Source of the DNA: Scylla paramamosain
Taxonomy: Eukaryota; Arthropoda; Malacostraca; Decapoda; Portunidae
Direction of reading: 5' to 3'
NCBI RefSeq assembly: GCF_035594125.1
Contig: NC_087158.1
Location: 16,001-80,000, forward strand
DNA length: 64,000 nt
The position numbers and the translations under genes are program-made. Of this stretch, positions 13,143 through 25,329 are shown one piece after another. The number at the start of each line of letters is the position of its first letter. Within the stretch, counting starts at the first letter, position 1. Under the pieces are notes generated by a model that did not search any database, was not told the DNA's origin, and worked only from the letters and a program-made list of their open reading frames with translations.

Positions 13143-13361
13143 TGCTTGAGCTTGTAAGATCTTCCATATTTCACAGAGGCAGATGGTCACTTGAAAGCAA
13201 TAGAAGCCATATCAAACACATATCAAAGCCAGTGGCATTGATATGATGGTCCAGGTCCAGATTCCATACAAGTTGAGCTGTGCTGGATGGGCATCTGCTC
13301 GTGATGTCTCAGAGGTGTTCATCGCCCACATAGCAAAATTGCACATCAACAAGAAGGTAAC
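13143..13361 (-). pseudogene. OTOP-like: Otopetrin-like exon, C-terminal part, degenerate
   Basis: After an acceptor (ACTTTCAG) the minus strand reads VTFLLMCNFAMWAMNTSETS, then RADAHPAQLNLYGIWTWTII and SMPLA. This closely follows the conserved region of otopetrins, the multi-pass proton channels. It continues, after an in-frame TGA and disordered residues, to VTICLCEIWK, which also matches the family. The exon joins in phase 0 to the KPGREM exon at 15920-16066. The stop and the disturbed SMPLA-to-CLCEIW spacing indicate decay. Identification is from remembered family motifs. Confidence 0.75.
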
Positions 13362-13486
13362 CTGAAAGTAAAGTTGAAATTAACTACATACGAGTATACT
13401 GTGGGATTGTGACTGTAAGTAGAAAATTAAAATGTGATTGGAGAAGGATAAAAGTTTTTAATTTGTTTCAGGCAAGGGTTAGGAAA

Positions 13487-13561
<75 letters not shown>

Positions 13562-13664
13562 TGTGTGTGTGTGTGGGTGTGGGTGTGGGTGTGTGTGTGG
13601 GTGTGGGTGTGTGTGTGGGTGTGGGTGTGTGTGTGGGTGTGTGGGTGGGTGCATGCGTGCGTGC

Positions 13665-13731
<67 letters not shown>
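13487..13731. repeat. (GT)n with GGGT and GCGT variants
   Basis: About 245 bases: pure GT at both ends and an inner part alternating GTGTGTGTGG-type units (13558-13650), then a GCGTGC cluster near 13650-13670. It forms the left border of duplication copy A. Confidence 0.95.
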
Positions 13732-13734
<3 letters not shown>

Positions 13735-14307
13735 TTTTTAAGTATGCTATAGAGGACACACTTATTCATTCACTACATCCCACAGACTTGCAATATGTCC
13801 CCATAGCATTAGTTACAGACAACATCCTCTTATATACAAGTCTGTGTCAACTTTCTCTGATGTACTCCAGTCCAGAGACCCACAACAGAGTAAGCATGGA
13901 GAAAAAAATAGAAGACACACAGAATGGATGAATAGAGATGCTGTGGTTTGTAAAAATATGGTGTAAGGTCTGTTGGCTTTGGTGGGAATGGTTTTCCAAT
14001 CTTTCCTCTCTTGCACAACCATTTTGCTTCATAAACAGGCATCTCTCTTTCATCTTCCCACCAAACACTGCTATTCCACCTTATATTTATGTATTTGCAT
14101 GCTTATCTTCTCAAATTGTTCCCCTTCCATTCTCTCCGCATGTCCGACTCTCTCCTTTCTGTGGTTGATCACTCACTCTGCTGTTCCTCCACATTCATGA
14201 CTATATATGATGCACATGTGCTTTATAATCAATCAAATGTTTCACGTAGATGATGTTTTCATTCGCACACAGTTCCCCCTCCTCCCTGTTTCATTCATTG
14301 CCATTTT

Positions 14308-14748
<441 letters not shown>

Positions 14749-14750
14749 GT

Positions 14751-14751
<1 letters not shown>

Positions 14752-14813
<62 letters not shown>

Positions 14814-14886
14814 GATGCAGCTGGGAAGGTCGTCTTATGACAATTATTGATGAATGAAGGTAAAGGATGCGTGTCTATTACTTCTC

Positions 14887-14977
<91 letters not shown>

Positions 14978-15082
14978 ATAACACACACACATACACACAC
15001 ATTTAAAAAGTAGTAATGACATGCGCATCCATTACCTTCATTTGTCAATAATTATCATAAGGCAACCTTCTCAGCTGCATCA

Positions 15083-15163
<81 letters not shown>
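14752..15163. repeat. SSR-armed palindrome, copy A
   Basis: Arms of about 65 bases, 14811-14880 (ATGATGCAGCTGGGAAGG onward) and 15017-15085 (ending CAGCTGCATCAGC), are diverged reverse complements. Outside and inside the left arm are (TG)n runs; on the right they are (AC)n runs. The whole 400-base structure is therefore palindromic including its microsatellites. Confidence 0.88.
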
Positions 15164-15167
<4 letters not shown>

Positions 15168-15179
15168 TAACTGACTGTC

Positions 15180-15616
15180 TTCAGCCTCTCTCTCACCGCC
15201 GCAATGTTGCATATCTAGCTGTCTTCTACCGCTATTTTCATGCTAACTGCTCTTCTGATCTTGCTAACTGCATGCCTCCCCTCCTTCCATGGCCTCACTG
15301 CACAAGATTTTCTTCTTTCTCTCACCCCTATTCTGTCCACTTCTCTAAAGCAAGAGTTAACAAGTATTCTCAATCATTCATCCCTTTCTCTGGTAAACTC
15401 TGGAACTCCCTGCCTGCTTCTGTATTTCCACCTTCCTATGACTTGAATTCCTTCAAGAGGGAGGTTTCAAGACACTTATTCATCAACTTTTGACCACTGC
15501 TTTGACCCTTTTTATGGGACTGCCATTTCAGTGGGCATATTTTTTTTATTGGATTTTTGTTGCCCTTGGCCAGTGTCACTCATACATAAAACACACACAC
15601 ACACACACACACACAC
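15180..15616 (+). mobile_element. Jockey-like non-LTR retrotransposon 3' end, copy A
   Basis: Encodes, with frameshifts, the C-terminal tail of a reverse transcriptase polyprotein: SFSHPYSVHFSKARVNKYSQ, then SFIPFSGKLWNSLPASVF and SFKREVSRHLF. The stop at about 15493 is followed by a 3' UTR (GTTGCCCTTGGCCAGTGTC) ending ACATAAAACACACAC. The same tail occurs at 18812, 26424, 41517 and 62680. Copy A is a 5'-truncated insertion of the + orientation. Confidence 0.85.
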
Positions 15617-15919
15617 AAATTATATTAGAAATTATTAGAAATTAGATAAGTTACCACTCACGAGCCTACGTGACGCCATGTATGTGAGCAACGCATGTTT
15701 TTAAGCATCTGGAGCAAAGTGGTTAAAGGAAAACTTTTTGACTTGAAATGTAATTAGATTCATCGGTTATCTTTTCTGGCTGACATTGCTTTTGGAAGGT
15801 GGCACTTAAAAGATATGTGAATGCTGTATCTAGATATAAACAAACATTCACAAATACTCATTCCATTATGTGTCTGTCATTAGGCCCTGAAATAAACAAC
15901 AAATTAAGTGAGAAGTTAC

Positions 15920-16066
15920 CATTTCCCTTCCTGGTTTGCGCTCCAGTTGCTCTGAGTTGTAGCAGCAGTGACGTGTGGCACCCAGGATGAAGGTGGTCTG
16001 CAGGGTGGTCTGTGTCAGGGGGATGATGGCAGACAACAGCAGCAGCACCATGACAGCTCAAGCATC
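15920..16066 (-). pseudogene. OTOP-like: Otopetrin-like exon, duplicate A
   Basis: 147 bases, phase 0 at both ends, between acceptor TTTCAACAG and donor GTAACT. The frame reads LSAIIPLTQTTLQTTFILGA, then TRHCCYNSEQLERKPGREM. The QTTLQTTFIL and KPGRE motifs precede the VTFLL exon in otopetrins. A TGA lies in frame at the third codon (16060-16058), before the ATG at 16051. The same stop is present in duplicate B. Confidence 0.75.
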
Positions 16067-16504
16067 CTGTTGAAATTATCACTTTTTAAATGGTGAAAAG
16101 TGAAGGAAAAACCTGTCTCCATGGAATGTGGAAGTACACAACAACAACTCTCAAAGATTTCTTGCAATAATAAGTCATCATTCATTGTATCCTTTCTTGT
16201 TGGCCACAAGATTATCATACAAATTTTCCAGACATCTGCAAATTGGTATCTCTAGCTGTTATTAAATATGATATTAAGTTTGATGAATGTATTTATTTCA
16301 TTTTACATGAAAGTTGTTGATTGCAAAAAAAAAATAATAACCAAAATATATTTTGACTTTTACTTTACAATGCCTTAACTGTTTGCTTTTAAAAAATTAT
16401 GTAGATTTATTTTCTCATTTTAAAACTTATAGTCTAGACAACTAACTGGTCTTAAATTTTTCTGATATACAAATAAAGTAAGAAAGAGAGCACATTTCAC
16501 TAAC

Positions 16505-16666
16505 ACTCAAGGTGAAGTGTCCACCAATGATGGTGAAGGAGGTACACATGTAAACTCCAGTCTGACCAATGACCAACACAATTTGTCCAGCTGCATGTCT
16601 CCATCGGGCACAAACTCCACCTCCCGCATCTGTGTCATGCCCACCACCACCGTCACCGTGGCAACA
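16505..16666 (-). pseudogene. OTOP-like: Otopetrin-like exon, duplicate A, frameshifted
   Basis: A 162-base exon-like block with acceptor CTTTTCAG and a weak GTTAGT donor. It reads [19 protein letters not shown] then PDGDMQLDK. The expected continuation ([20 protein letters not shown]) is one base out of frame, implying one lost base near the AAATTG. With that base restored the exon would end in phase 0 and fit the next exon. The segment resembles the mid-protein membrane segments of otopetrins. Confidence 0.65.
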
Positions 16667-16713
16667 CTGAAAAGTGGAATCTTATCATTCACACCGTTAC
16701 AAAAAATGTACTC

Positions 16714-16715
<2 letters not shown>

Positions 16716-16803
<88 letters not shown>
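16716..16803. repeat. (AT)n in copy A
   Basis: Lies just upstream (minus sense) of the otopetrin-like exon. The copy B counterpart at 20407-20541 is about 135 bases against about 88 here. Confidence 0.95.
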
Positions 16804-16805
<2 letters not shown>

Positions 16806-16909
16806 ATTACTATTCCCAACATTAAAAATTCTTTAGCTAATCTTACTTTGATATTTTGCATCCAATATTAACTACAATTTTTTCCTATGATATTTTCCAA
16901 CTACATTTA

Positions 16910-17270
16910 AAGCCTTTCACTGTGAAACAAAACAATTAGCAGCATCAGAAGCAATGCATGCTCCTTTATAACCATCTACAAGATGTAAAGTTGGCATTTT
17001 GCAATTTCTTCCCAGTTCTAACACTGGATGTGGCTGTAGAACAAATAAAGATGTCTTGAGAGTGACTGGATAATTAAAATCCCCCATAATTATGCAATTA
17101 TTAACGCAACAAATGTCTGCAATGAGGTCATAAAGTTTTTTTGTCCGTAGCAGGTGACTGGACTAGAGGATGATAGACGAGACCTAATGTTATTTTACAA
17201 GATTTATTTTCTACCTGGATGAAAGTGACGTCTATATTAACAATGGTTGGGGTTGGCTGTAAATGAGGAC
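16910..17270 (-). mobile_element. Non-LTR endonuclease fragment, copy A
   Basis: The minus strand reads, across frameshifts, QVENKSCKITLGLVY, then ATDKK, DLIADICC and IIMGDFNYPVT. This is the conserved Y-R-P-P and G-D-F-N region of an apurinic-type retrotransposon endonuclease. It is truncated on both sides and repeated at about 20665-21020 in copy B. Confidence 0.65.
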
Positions 17271-17312
17271 CAAGATTACCTTCCCTATGCTAATGTGTTA
17301 GTTTTCATATTT

Positions 17313-17492
<180 letters not shown>

Positions 17493-18092
17493 ATTTCCAT
17501 GTGAGAGTGTGGTTTTTAAGTATGCTATAGAGGACACACTTATTCATTCACTACACCCCACAAACTTGCAATGTCCCCATAGCATAGTTACAGACAACAT
17601 CCTCTCATATATAAGTCTGTGTCAATCTTTCTCTGATGTACTCCAGCCCAGAGACCCACAACAGCATTAAGAGTGGAGAGAGAGAGAGAAGAGAAGACAC
17701 ACAGAATGGATGAATAGAGATGCTGTGGTTTGTAAAAATATGGTGTAAGGTCTGTTGGCTTTGGTGGGAATGGTTTTCCAATCATTCCTCTCTTGCACAA
17801 CCATTTTGCTTCATAAACAGACATCTCTCTTTCATCTTCCCACCAAACACTGTTATTCCACCTTACATTTATATATTTGCATGCTTATCTTCTCAAATTG
17901 TTCCCCTTCCATTCTCTCCGCATGTCCAACTCTCTCCTCCTTTCTGTGGTTGATCACTCACTCCGCTGTTCCTCCACATTCATGACTATATATGATGCAC
18001 ATGTGCTTTATAATCAATCAAATGTTTCACGTAGATGATGTTTTCATTCACACACAGTTCCCCCTCCTCCCTGTTTCATTCATTGCCATTTT

Positions 18093-18463
<371 letters not shown>

Positions 18464-18466
18464 AAG

Positions 18467-18698
18467 TGTGTGTGTGTGTGTGTGTAATGATGCAGCTTGG
18501 AAGGTCGTCTTATGACAATTATTGATGAATGAAGGTAAAGGATGCGTGTCTATTACTTCTCTTTGTGTGTGTGTGTGTGTGTGTGTGTACATAACACACA
18601 CACACATACACACACACTTATAAAAGTAGTAATGACATGCGCATCTATTACCTTCATTTGTCAATAATTATCATAAGGCAACCTTCTCAGCTGCATCA

Positions 18699-18793
<95 letters not shown>
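18467..18793. repeat. SSR-armed palindrome, copy B
   Basis: Counterpart of 14752-15163 with the same arms (18486-18560 and about 18630-18700). The left-side (TG)n runs are much shorter (about 19 and 25 bases) while the right (AC)n is longer (about 93 bases), so the microsatellite symmetry has been lost in this copy. Confidence 0.86.
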
Positions 18794-18797
<4 letters not shown>

Positions 18798-18809
18798 TAA
18801 CTCACTGTC

Positions 18810-19215
18810 TTCAGCCTCTCTCTCACCGGCGCAATGTTGCATCTCTAGCTGTCTTCTACCGCTATTTTCATGCTAACTGCTCTTCTGATCTTGCTAACTG
18901 CATGCCTCCCCTCCTTCCACGGCCTCGCTGCACAAGATTTTCTTCTTTCTCTCACCCCTATTCTGTCCACTTCTCTAATGCAAGAGTTAACAAGTATTCT
19001 CAATCATTCATCCCATTCTCTGGTAAACTCTGGAACTCCCTGCCTGCTTCTGTATTTCCACCTTCCTATGACTTGAATTCCTTCAAGAGGGAGGTTTCAA
19101 GACACTTATTCATCAACTTTTGACCACTGCTTTGACCCTTTTATGGGACTGCCATTTCAGTGGGCATATTTTTTTATTGGATTTTTGTTGCCCTTGGCCA
19201 GTGTCACTCATACAT

Positions 19216-19303
<88 letters not shown>
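18810..19303 (+). mobile_element. Jockey-like non-LTR retrotransposon 3' end, copy B
   Basis: Segmental-duplication partner of 15180-15616. Its terminal (AC)n is about 85 bases against about 25 in copy A, so the tail repeat has expanded or contracted since duplication. Confidence 0.85.
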
Positions 19304-19307
<4 letters not shown>

Positions 19308-19606
19308 TTATATTAGAAATTATTAGAAATTAGATAAGTTACCACTCACGAGCCTACGTGACACCATGTATGTGAGCAACGCATGTTTTTAAGCATCTGG
19401 AGCAAAGTGGTTAAAGGAAAACTTTTTGACTTGAAATGTAATTAGATTCATCAGTTATTTTTCTGGCTGACATTGTTTTTGGAAGGTGGCACTTAAAAGA
19501 TATGTGAATGCTGTATCTAGATATAAACAAACATTCACAAATACTCATTCCATTATGTGTCTGTCATTAGGCCCTCAAATAAACAACAAATTAAGTGAGG
19601 AGTTAC

Positions 19607-19753
19607 CATCTCCCTTCCTGGCTTGCGCTCCAGTTGCTCTGAGTTGTAGCAGCAGTGACGTGTGGCACCCAGGATGAAGGTGGTCTGCAGGGTGGTCTGT
19701 GTCAGGGTGATGATGGCAGACAGCAGCAGCAGCACCGTGACAGCTCAAGCATC
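19607..19753 (-). pseudogene. OTOP-like: Otopetrin-like exon, duplicate B
   Basis: Counterpart of 15920-16066 with the same length, splice signals and in-frame TGA. It differs by a few substitutions; for instance the codon that is ATG at 16051 in copy A is ACG here. Confidence 0.75.
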
Positions 19754-20194
19754 CTGTTGAAATTATCACATTTTTAAATGCTGAAAAGTGAAGGAAAAAC
19801 CTGTCTCCATGGAATGTGGAAGTACACAACAACAACTCTCAAAGATTTCTTACAATAATAAGTCATCATTCATTGTATCCTTTTTTGTTGGCCACAAGAT
19901 TATCATACAAATTTTCCATAGACATCTGCAAATTGGTACTTCTAGCTGTTATTAAATATGATATTAAGTTTGATAAATGTATTTATTTCATTATACATGA
20001 AAGTAATTGATTGCAAAAAAAAAATAATAACCAAAATATATTTTGACTTTTACTTTACAATGCCTTAACTGTTTGCTTTTAAAAAAATATGTAGATTTAT
20101 TTTTTCATTTTAAAACTTATAGTCTAGACAACTAACTGGCCTTAAATTTTTCTGATATACAAATAAAGTAAGAAAGAGAGCACATTTCACTAAC

Positions 20195-20356
20195 ACTCAT
20201 GGTGAAGTGTCCACCAATGATGGTGAAGGAGGTACACATGTAAACTCCAGTCTGACCAATGACCAACACAATTTGTCCAGCTGCATGTCTCTATCGGGCA
20301 CAAACTCCACCTCCCGCATCTGTATCATGCCCACCACCACCGTCACCGTGGCAACA
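20195..20356 (-). pseudogene. OTOP-like: Otopetrin-like exon, duplicate B, same frameshift
   Basis: Counterpart of 16505-16666 with the identical one-base loss in the CTGGACAAATTGTG segment. Since both copies carry it, the lesion should predate the tandem duplication. No more N-terminal otopetrin exons were recognised at higher coordinates. Confidence 0.65.
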
Positions 20357-20403
20357 CTGAAAAATGGAATCTTATCATTCACACTGTTACAAAAAATATA
20401 CTC

Positions 20404-20545
<142 letters not shown>

Positions 20546-20664
20546 GGATTACTATTCCCAACGTTAAAAATTCTTTAGCTAATCTTACTTTGATATTTTG
20601 CATCCAATATTAACTACAATTTTTTCCTATGACATTTTCCAACTACACTTAAAGCCTTTCACTG

Positions 20665-21020
20665 TGAAACAAAACAATTAGAAGCATCAGAAGCAATGCA
20701 TGCAGTCTCCTTTATAACCATCTACAAGACGTAGAGTTGGCATTGAAAAAGAATACATTTTGCAATTTCTTCCCAGTTCTAAGACTGGATGTGGCTGTAG
20801 AACGAATAAAGATGTCTTGAGAGTGACTGGATAATTAAAATCCCCCATAATTATGCAATTATTAACGCAACAAATGTCCGCAATAAGGTCATAAAGTTTT
20901 TTTGTCCGTAGCAGGTGACTGGACTAGAGGATGATAGACGAGACCTAATGTTATTTTACAATATTTATTTTCTAACTGGATGAAAGTGATGTCTATATTA
21001 GCAATGGTTGGGGTCGGGAG
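20665..21020 (-). mobile_element. Non-LTR endonuclease fragment, copy B
   Basis: Duplicate of 16910-17270. It carries a short extra segment relative to copy A near 20740-20755 (GAAAAAGAATACATT). Confidence 0.65.
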
Positions 21021-21032
21021 TAAATGAGGATG

Positions 21033-21073
21033 AAGATTGGCTTCCCTATGTTAAGGTGTTAGTTTTCATATTT

Positions 21074-21132
<59 letters not shown>

Positions 21133-21226
21133 CAAGCCATTTGAAGTACATTTTTAGTCCCTTTATTTACACCATATTGCCTCTCTCTCAATAAATATGA
21201 AAACTAACACATTAACATAGGGAAGC
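21033..21226. repeat. Inverted repeat at the right edge of copy B
   Basis: GCTTCCCTATGTTA through TTTTCATATTTATTGAGAG (21040-21082) reappears as its reverse complement at about 21183-21226. Between them are (GA)n and about 50 unique bases. The inverted piece is just outside the duplication and marks a rearranged border. Confidence 0.85.
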
Positions 21227-21360
21227 TAATTTTAAAGACTCCTTAAATGAAACAGTAGTCTGACCCCCCTCTGCTCTCTCTCTCTCTCTCTCTCTCTCAG
21301 GTGGAGTTGGCAAGGTACCACCTCCGCCCCTGCCAATGTCTCTCATGACTTCAAGACGCC

Positions 21361-21900
21361 TCACTGTAACCTAACTTAATCTCACCTCACCTAAACTAAC
21401 CTAACCTCAACTAACGTAATCTAACCAAACCTCACCTCACCTAACCTAACCAAACCTCACCTCACCTAATTTAACCAAACCTCACCTCACCTAACCTAAC
21501 CTAACCTCACCTAACATAATCTAACCAAACCTCACCTAACCTAACCTCACCTCCTCTCATCTAACCTAATAATTCCTCACCTAATCTAACTTAATTTCTT
21601 CACTTATGCTAGTTTAACCTAATGCAACCTTTGCTAACTCAATTACCTTAACTAACCTAATTAATCTGCTATAACTTAACATGATCTAACGTAACCTATG
21701 TCATCCAAATCTTACTTTAATCTAATCTAATCTAACCTATGCAAGTTAATGTAAATTCATCTAATATAACCTAAACTATGCTAGTCTAACCTATCCTTAA
21801 CTTACCTAACCTAACACACTATCTTAACCTAACCTAACCTTACTTAGCCTTACAATCTAATACACTTCAACTTACATAGCCTAACCTACTAACTTAAAAT
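21361..21900. repeat. Degenerate CCTAA-type (C-strand) array
   Basis: Dozens of CCTAA, CTAACC and CCTCACCTAA units, increasingly diverged to the right. CCTAA is the C-strand form of the TTAGG telomere repeat of many arthropods. The array is degenerate and mixed with CTCAC units, so it may be an old interstitial telomere-like tract or a convergent simple repeat. Just before it, 21271-21350 has (CT)n, CAG and a short open frame. Confidence 0.8.
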
Positions 21901-22141
21901 ACTAACTAATACTAATACTAACTTAATACTAACTTAAAACCTTCCTATGCTTATATCACTTCTATATCCTCCTCCTCCTCCTCCTCCTCTTCCTCTTCCC
22001 TAACACAGTGACTCAGCGAAGCCAAGAAAACACGTAATTTCTGAATACTATCTTTAAGAGGTTCACCCAGTCAGCCCTCTTCCTCCTCCTCCTCTTTCCT
22101 GACCCCCATCCTCCCTTCTTTACTCACGTGTCTCTCCCTCC

Positions 22142-22177
<36 letters not shown>

Positions 22178-22660
22178 CGGGTCTCACAATGGTAATACAC
22201 ACATACATACGGACACTGACCCACCACACACACCCAGTCACCCACACCCACCCACATACATGTACACACGGACGCACACAGCCTGTCACCCTTACGTCAA
22301 ACAGATTACACCCTTCTTCTCCCTGTCACTCATCCATCACACATCCCAGTCTCTCTCTCATCTTCTACTCTGTTAAATAACCAGTTAACACTCCTAGACT
22401 CCCTAGCCGGCGGGTTACTCTCACTAGGACCATATGACTAAAAATACGTCACATGGCCCGGTCAGAGAGAGCTAGCCTGGTCTGCCTACGCGAATCGAAA
22501 GCGTTTATTTGGGTACGGTTTAAAGGGACGAAGGTTTAAAGGGACAGTCTCTGCGTGAGTGTGTTTGGTCAAATGCTGAATACTCACGCCTGGTTCATTA
22601 TACAGCCACATGGTCAGGCACAGATCACTCCTCCACGACACACACATAAACAAACACACA
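21901..22660. other. Low-complexity C/A-rich stretch, no gene
   Basis: Contains TCCTCC runs near 21970 and 22080, a short (CA)n at 22144-22172 and scattered ACACAC motifs. No coding similarity. Confidence 0.6.
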
Positions 22661-23020
22661 AAAACACTAACTAGTAACTGTACCTTTAGTTTCGTCTGCT
22701 CTCAAAATATTCCTCCATTACTAATGTAACCCACATTCCCTAGTGGTATACTTTCCTCGGAACACCCATATTTTTAAGAGCTTTTTATCCACCATATATG
22801 TCTCGGTTAACTCTCATCTTGGCTGGAAATTAAACTATATTGTATCAGTGTGGCCATCTTGAGGTCCCGGATGAAATGGCGAGCTGGGATTGGCTGTTCA
22901 CGACCCGTTGTCATGGTGATGGTGGATGCCATTCACTTGACAGCTCATATTTTCTCGCTATTGAAAGGAGTTTATTAGAGCGTAACTGAAGCGTGTAAAG
23001 GCATCATTCCGCACTATACT

Positions 23021-23400
23021 ATTAAGATATTGTAGTTCTGAAGTGTTCCTAGGGTTAGTAGGCTTGGATAAGGAGTATAACACAATTTAGATGGTGTGAA
23101 GAGCGGATGTTTTCGCGCGAAATTCAAAAAATTCCAGCCTCTGATATGATTACCTATGACTTAAGATATTGTAGTAAGAAAGTATCTGTGGGGTTAATAA
23201 GCTTGGGTAAAGAGTATAGGGGAATTTAAAGGACGTTTAAGAGACGGAGTGTGAGGAGAAGGTGTGTCAGCGCGATTCAAGTAATTCAAACCTGTCTGAG
23301 TTGATTCCACAGAAGACTCTTAAGATATTATATTGCTGAAGTGTTCCTAGGGTTATTAAGATTGGGTAAAGAGTATAAGGGAATTTAAGGAATGGATAAG
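23021..23400. repeat. Diverged tandem repeat, three units of about 140-160 bases
   Basis: TTAAGATATT recurs at 23022, 23161 and 23320. Each is followed by a related block: GAAGTGTTCCTAGGGTTA, then AGGCTTGG or AAGCTTGGG, then TAAAGAGTATAA..GGAATTTAA. Units are diverged and separated by indels. Confidence 0.82.
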
Positions 23401-23769
23401 GGAGGGAGTGGAGCGATTTGATGTCATACAGACCAAAACAGAGGGGTTTTATCTTGTAAAGGGGACAGTTCTGTTTTCTTGACCGAGTGACGAGGAAGAA
23501 GAAAAAAAATAAGAGACATCAGCCACTGAACCACAGGGAGAGGAGTGAAGGTCCTTTCTCACTGTTCCCTATATAAGACACCATACACTCTAGAACACCA
23601 GGTCAGAAATCAAGAAACACGTGCTATTACAATATAGGTGAAGCTTAAGGACACGTCAGTAATTCAGCAGCAGACAATATTTCACAACTGCTCCACAAAA
23701 CTTCTCGCAACGCAACCGGAATGTTTTAGCATGTTGTTCTTGTTTTGCTGTAGTTAAATGAATTACAGA

Positions 23770-24215
23770 ATAAACAGGGAAGATAGATTTTTCTTTTTTA
23801 CCCAGAAACATAAAAACGTACATAATTTCTACTAGAACCTGATAAAAATTAAGAAAGATAAGACGCCAGATCGTTTGAGGATACGAGTTTCTCTTCTGTT
23901 ATATAAAAATTACAGAACAAACAAGAATAGATGGATTCTTGTGCTAGTCATGAAAATGCCTTTGAAAACCTAAATAACAGACCAGAACATGATAAAAGTT
24001 CAGATAAGACGCGGGAAGATATGATAACACGGATTCCTGTTGTGTAATAAGTTGAATTACATAAGAAACACGTAGAGCTGGATTCTTTTTTTCCTAGAGT
24101 CACGAAAATACCTCTGAAAACCTAAATAGATCTCTAGAAATTTATAAAAGTTAAAATAAGACGCTGGACCATTTGGTAACACGAATTTCTGCTCTGTACT
24201 AAACTGCATTACAAA
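23770..24215. repeat. Second diverged tandem repeat, period about 145-152
   Basis: ATAAGACGC recurs at about 23859, 24004 and 24156. Each copy is followed by ACACGAATTTCT-like and ATTACAAAA-like blocks and preceded by GAAAACCTAAAT and AAAAGTT blocks. The sequence is unrelated to the 23021-23400 family although it has a similar period. Confidence 0.82.
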
Positions 24216-24249
24216 ACAAAAACAGTAGCTAATATCGAATACATCACAT

Positions 24250-24780
24250 CACATTCTATTTCCCAAATCACGCGTGGCAGCTTCCTATCTTATTAGCAAT
24301 GCCAGTGTGTTCACCAAAGGCCTTGATTCTGTTGATGAGTCATTGCAAGGAGTTACAGATGGTCTGAGTCCCGCAGCAGTGTGTCAAATGTGTGACATGG
24401 GAGAGGATGAGACGGTGGATCATGTGGTGCTGGAATGTGTGAAGTATGCCAAAGACAAGAATGAGATGATGCAAGTGATACTGACTGAGTTAGGGCATGA
24501 TAGGAATGTAAGAGTGGAGAAGACAGGCAGGGAGTGGATGGTGTTCTTGCTGGGACTGTGTAGAGAGATGAATGAATGATTGAGGCGGTGAAAGAGTTTC
24601 TGGAGAGAATGTGGCGTACCAGATGTAGGAACAATTAGTGTAGAGGATACTGTTCGTTTCTTTTATTTATTTATTCATTTATTATTTTTTTTCCCTTTCT
24701 ACAGGAGTTGCCGATCCAAAGGCAACTTAGAGGTGATCCCGAGCCACCTGTACTATCAAGATCAAGATCAAGCTACTGTC
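24250..24780 (+). mobile_element. Non-LTR retrotransposon 3' end with zinc-knuckle tail
   Basis: The frame 24274-24579 ends a reverse-transcriptase-type protein: CQMCDMGEDETVDHVVLEC is a C-x2-C...H-x4-C knuckle followed by KYA, as in the C-termini of many non-LTR polyproteins. After the stop comes a 3' UTR (GGAGTTGCCGATCCAAAGGC) and a hexamer tail (ATCAAGATCAAGATCAAG) at about 24757-24773, typical of a 3' target-primed end. It is 5'-truncated. Confidence 0.75.
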
Positions 24781-25320
24781 ACACGAAGTCAAAGGTAAGC
24801 TATCTTAAATTGCACTTAATATTATTGTAAGTTTCGTGCTTATGTGTAACGCGGACGTGATATTCAGGTTAACCTAAATCTGTATTAAAAAAGTGGTGAT
24901 CTTTGCAAATTTCCAAGGCATTCCGTCTCCCAGCAAGTGCCAAGAGGCATTCATTCAATGCTTCGCTGCCACACCAGTTTGCCTAAAGGTATGCATTATA
25001 TGTGGAAAGTGCATTACGTACGGTGTAGAGGTGGTTGTCTAGTGACATAAGTGATAAGGTGGTGGTGATGGTGGTGGTAGTTTTTGCTGGTGCTGGTGAT
25101 TGTGATAGTGTTACAGTATTATTACCTTGTCAGTATATTGAGGATTAATATTAGTTTTTATTAACGTGCCAGTATTTCCTTACCTACCTTATGAAAAAAC
25201 ACTAGCTCTTGATATATTCTTTTCTACAAACCTTTAACAATCCTGGAAACACTTTTTAAATTGAATTCAAGGATTATTTTTTATTGTTGAAAATAGGAAA
25301 TAATTATGGCTACCACTGGC
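24781..25320. other. No gene recognised
   Basis: A+T-rich sequence with a GGTGGT/GGTGCT patch near 25060-25110. No exon-like signal stands out. Confidence 0.55.
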
Positions 25321-25329
25321 TAGGTATGC

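Noticed and set aside
15858..16082. Minus-strand frame rich in Cys and His (about 74 residues) as a possible zinc protein
   Set aside because: It is an out-of-frame reading of the otopetrin-like exon; the QTTLQTTFIL/KPGRE frame is the meaningful one.
21361..21900. CRISPR-like or regulatory array
   Set aside because: The unit is a 5-6 base CTAAC-type motif with no spacer structure; this is a degenerate simple repeat in a eukaryotic genome.
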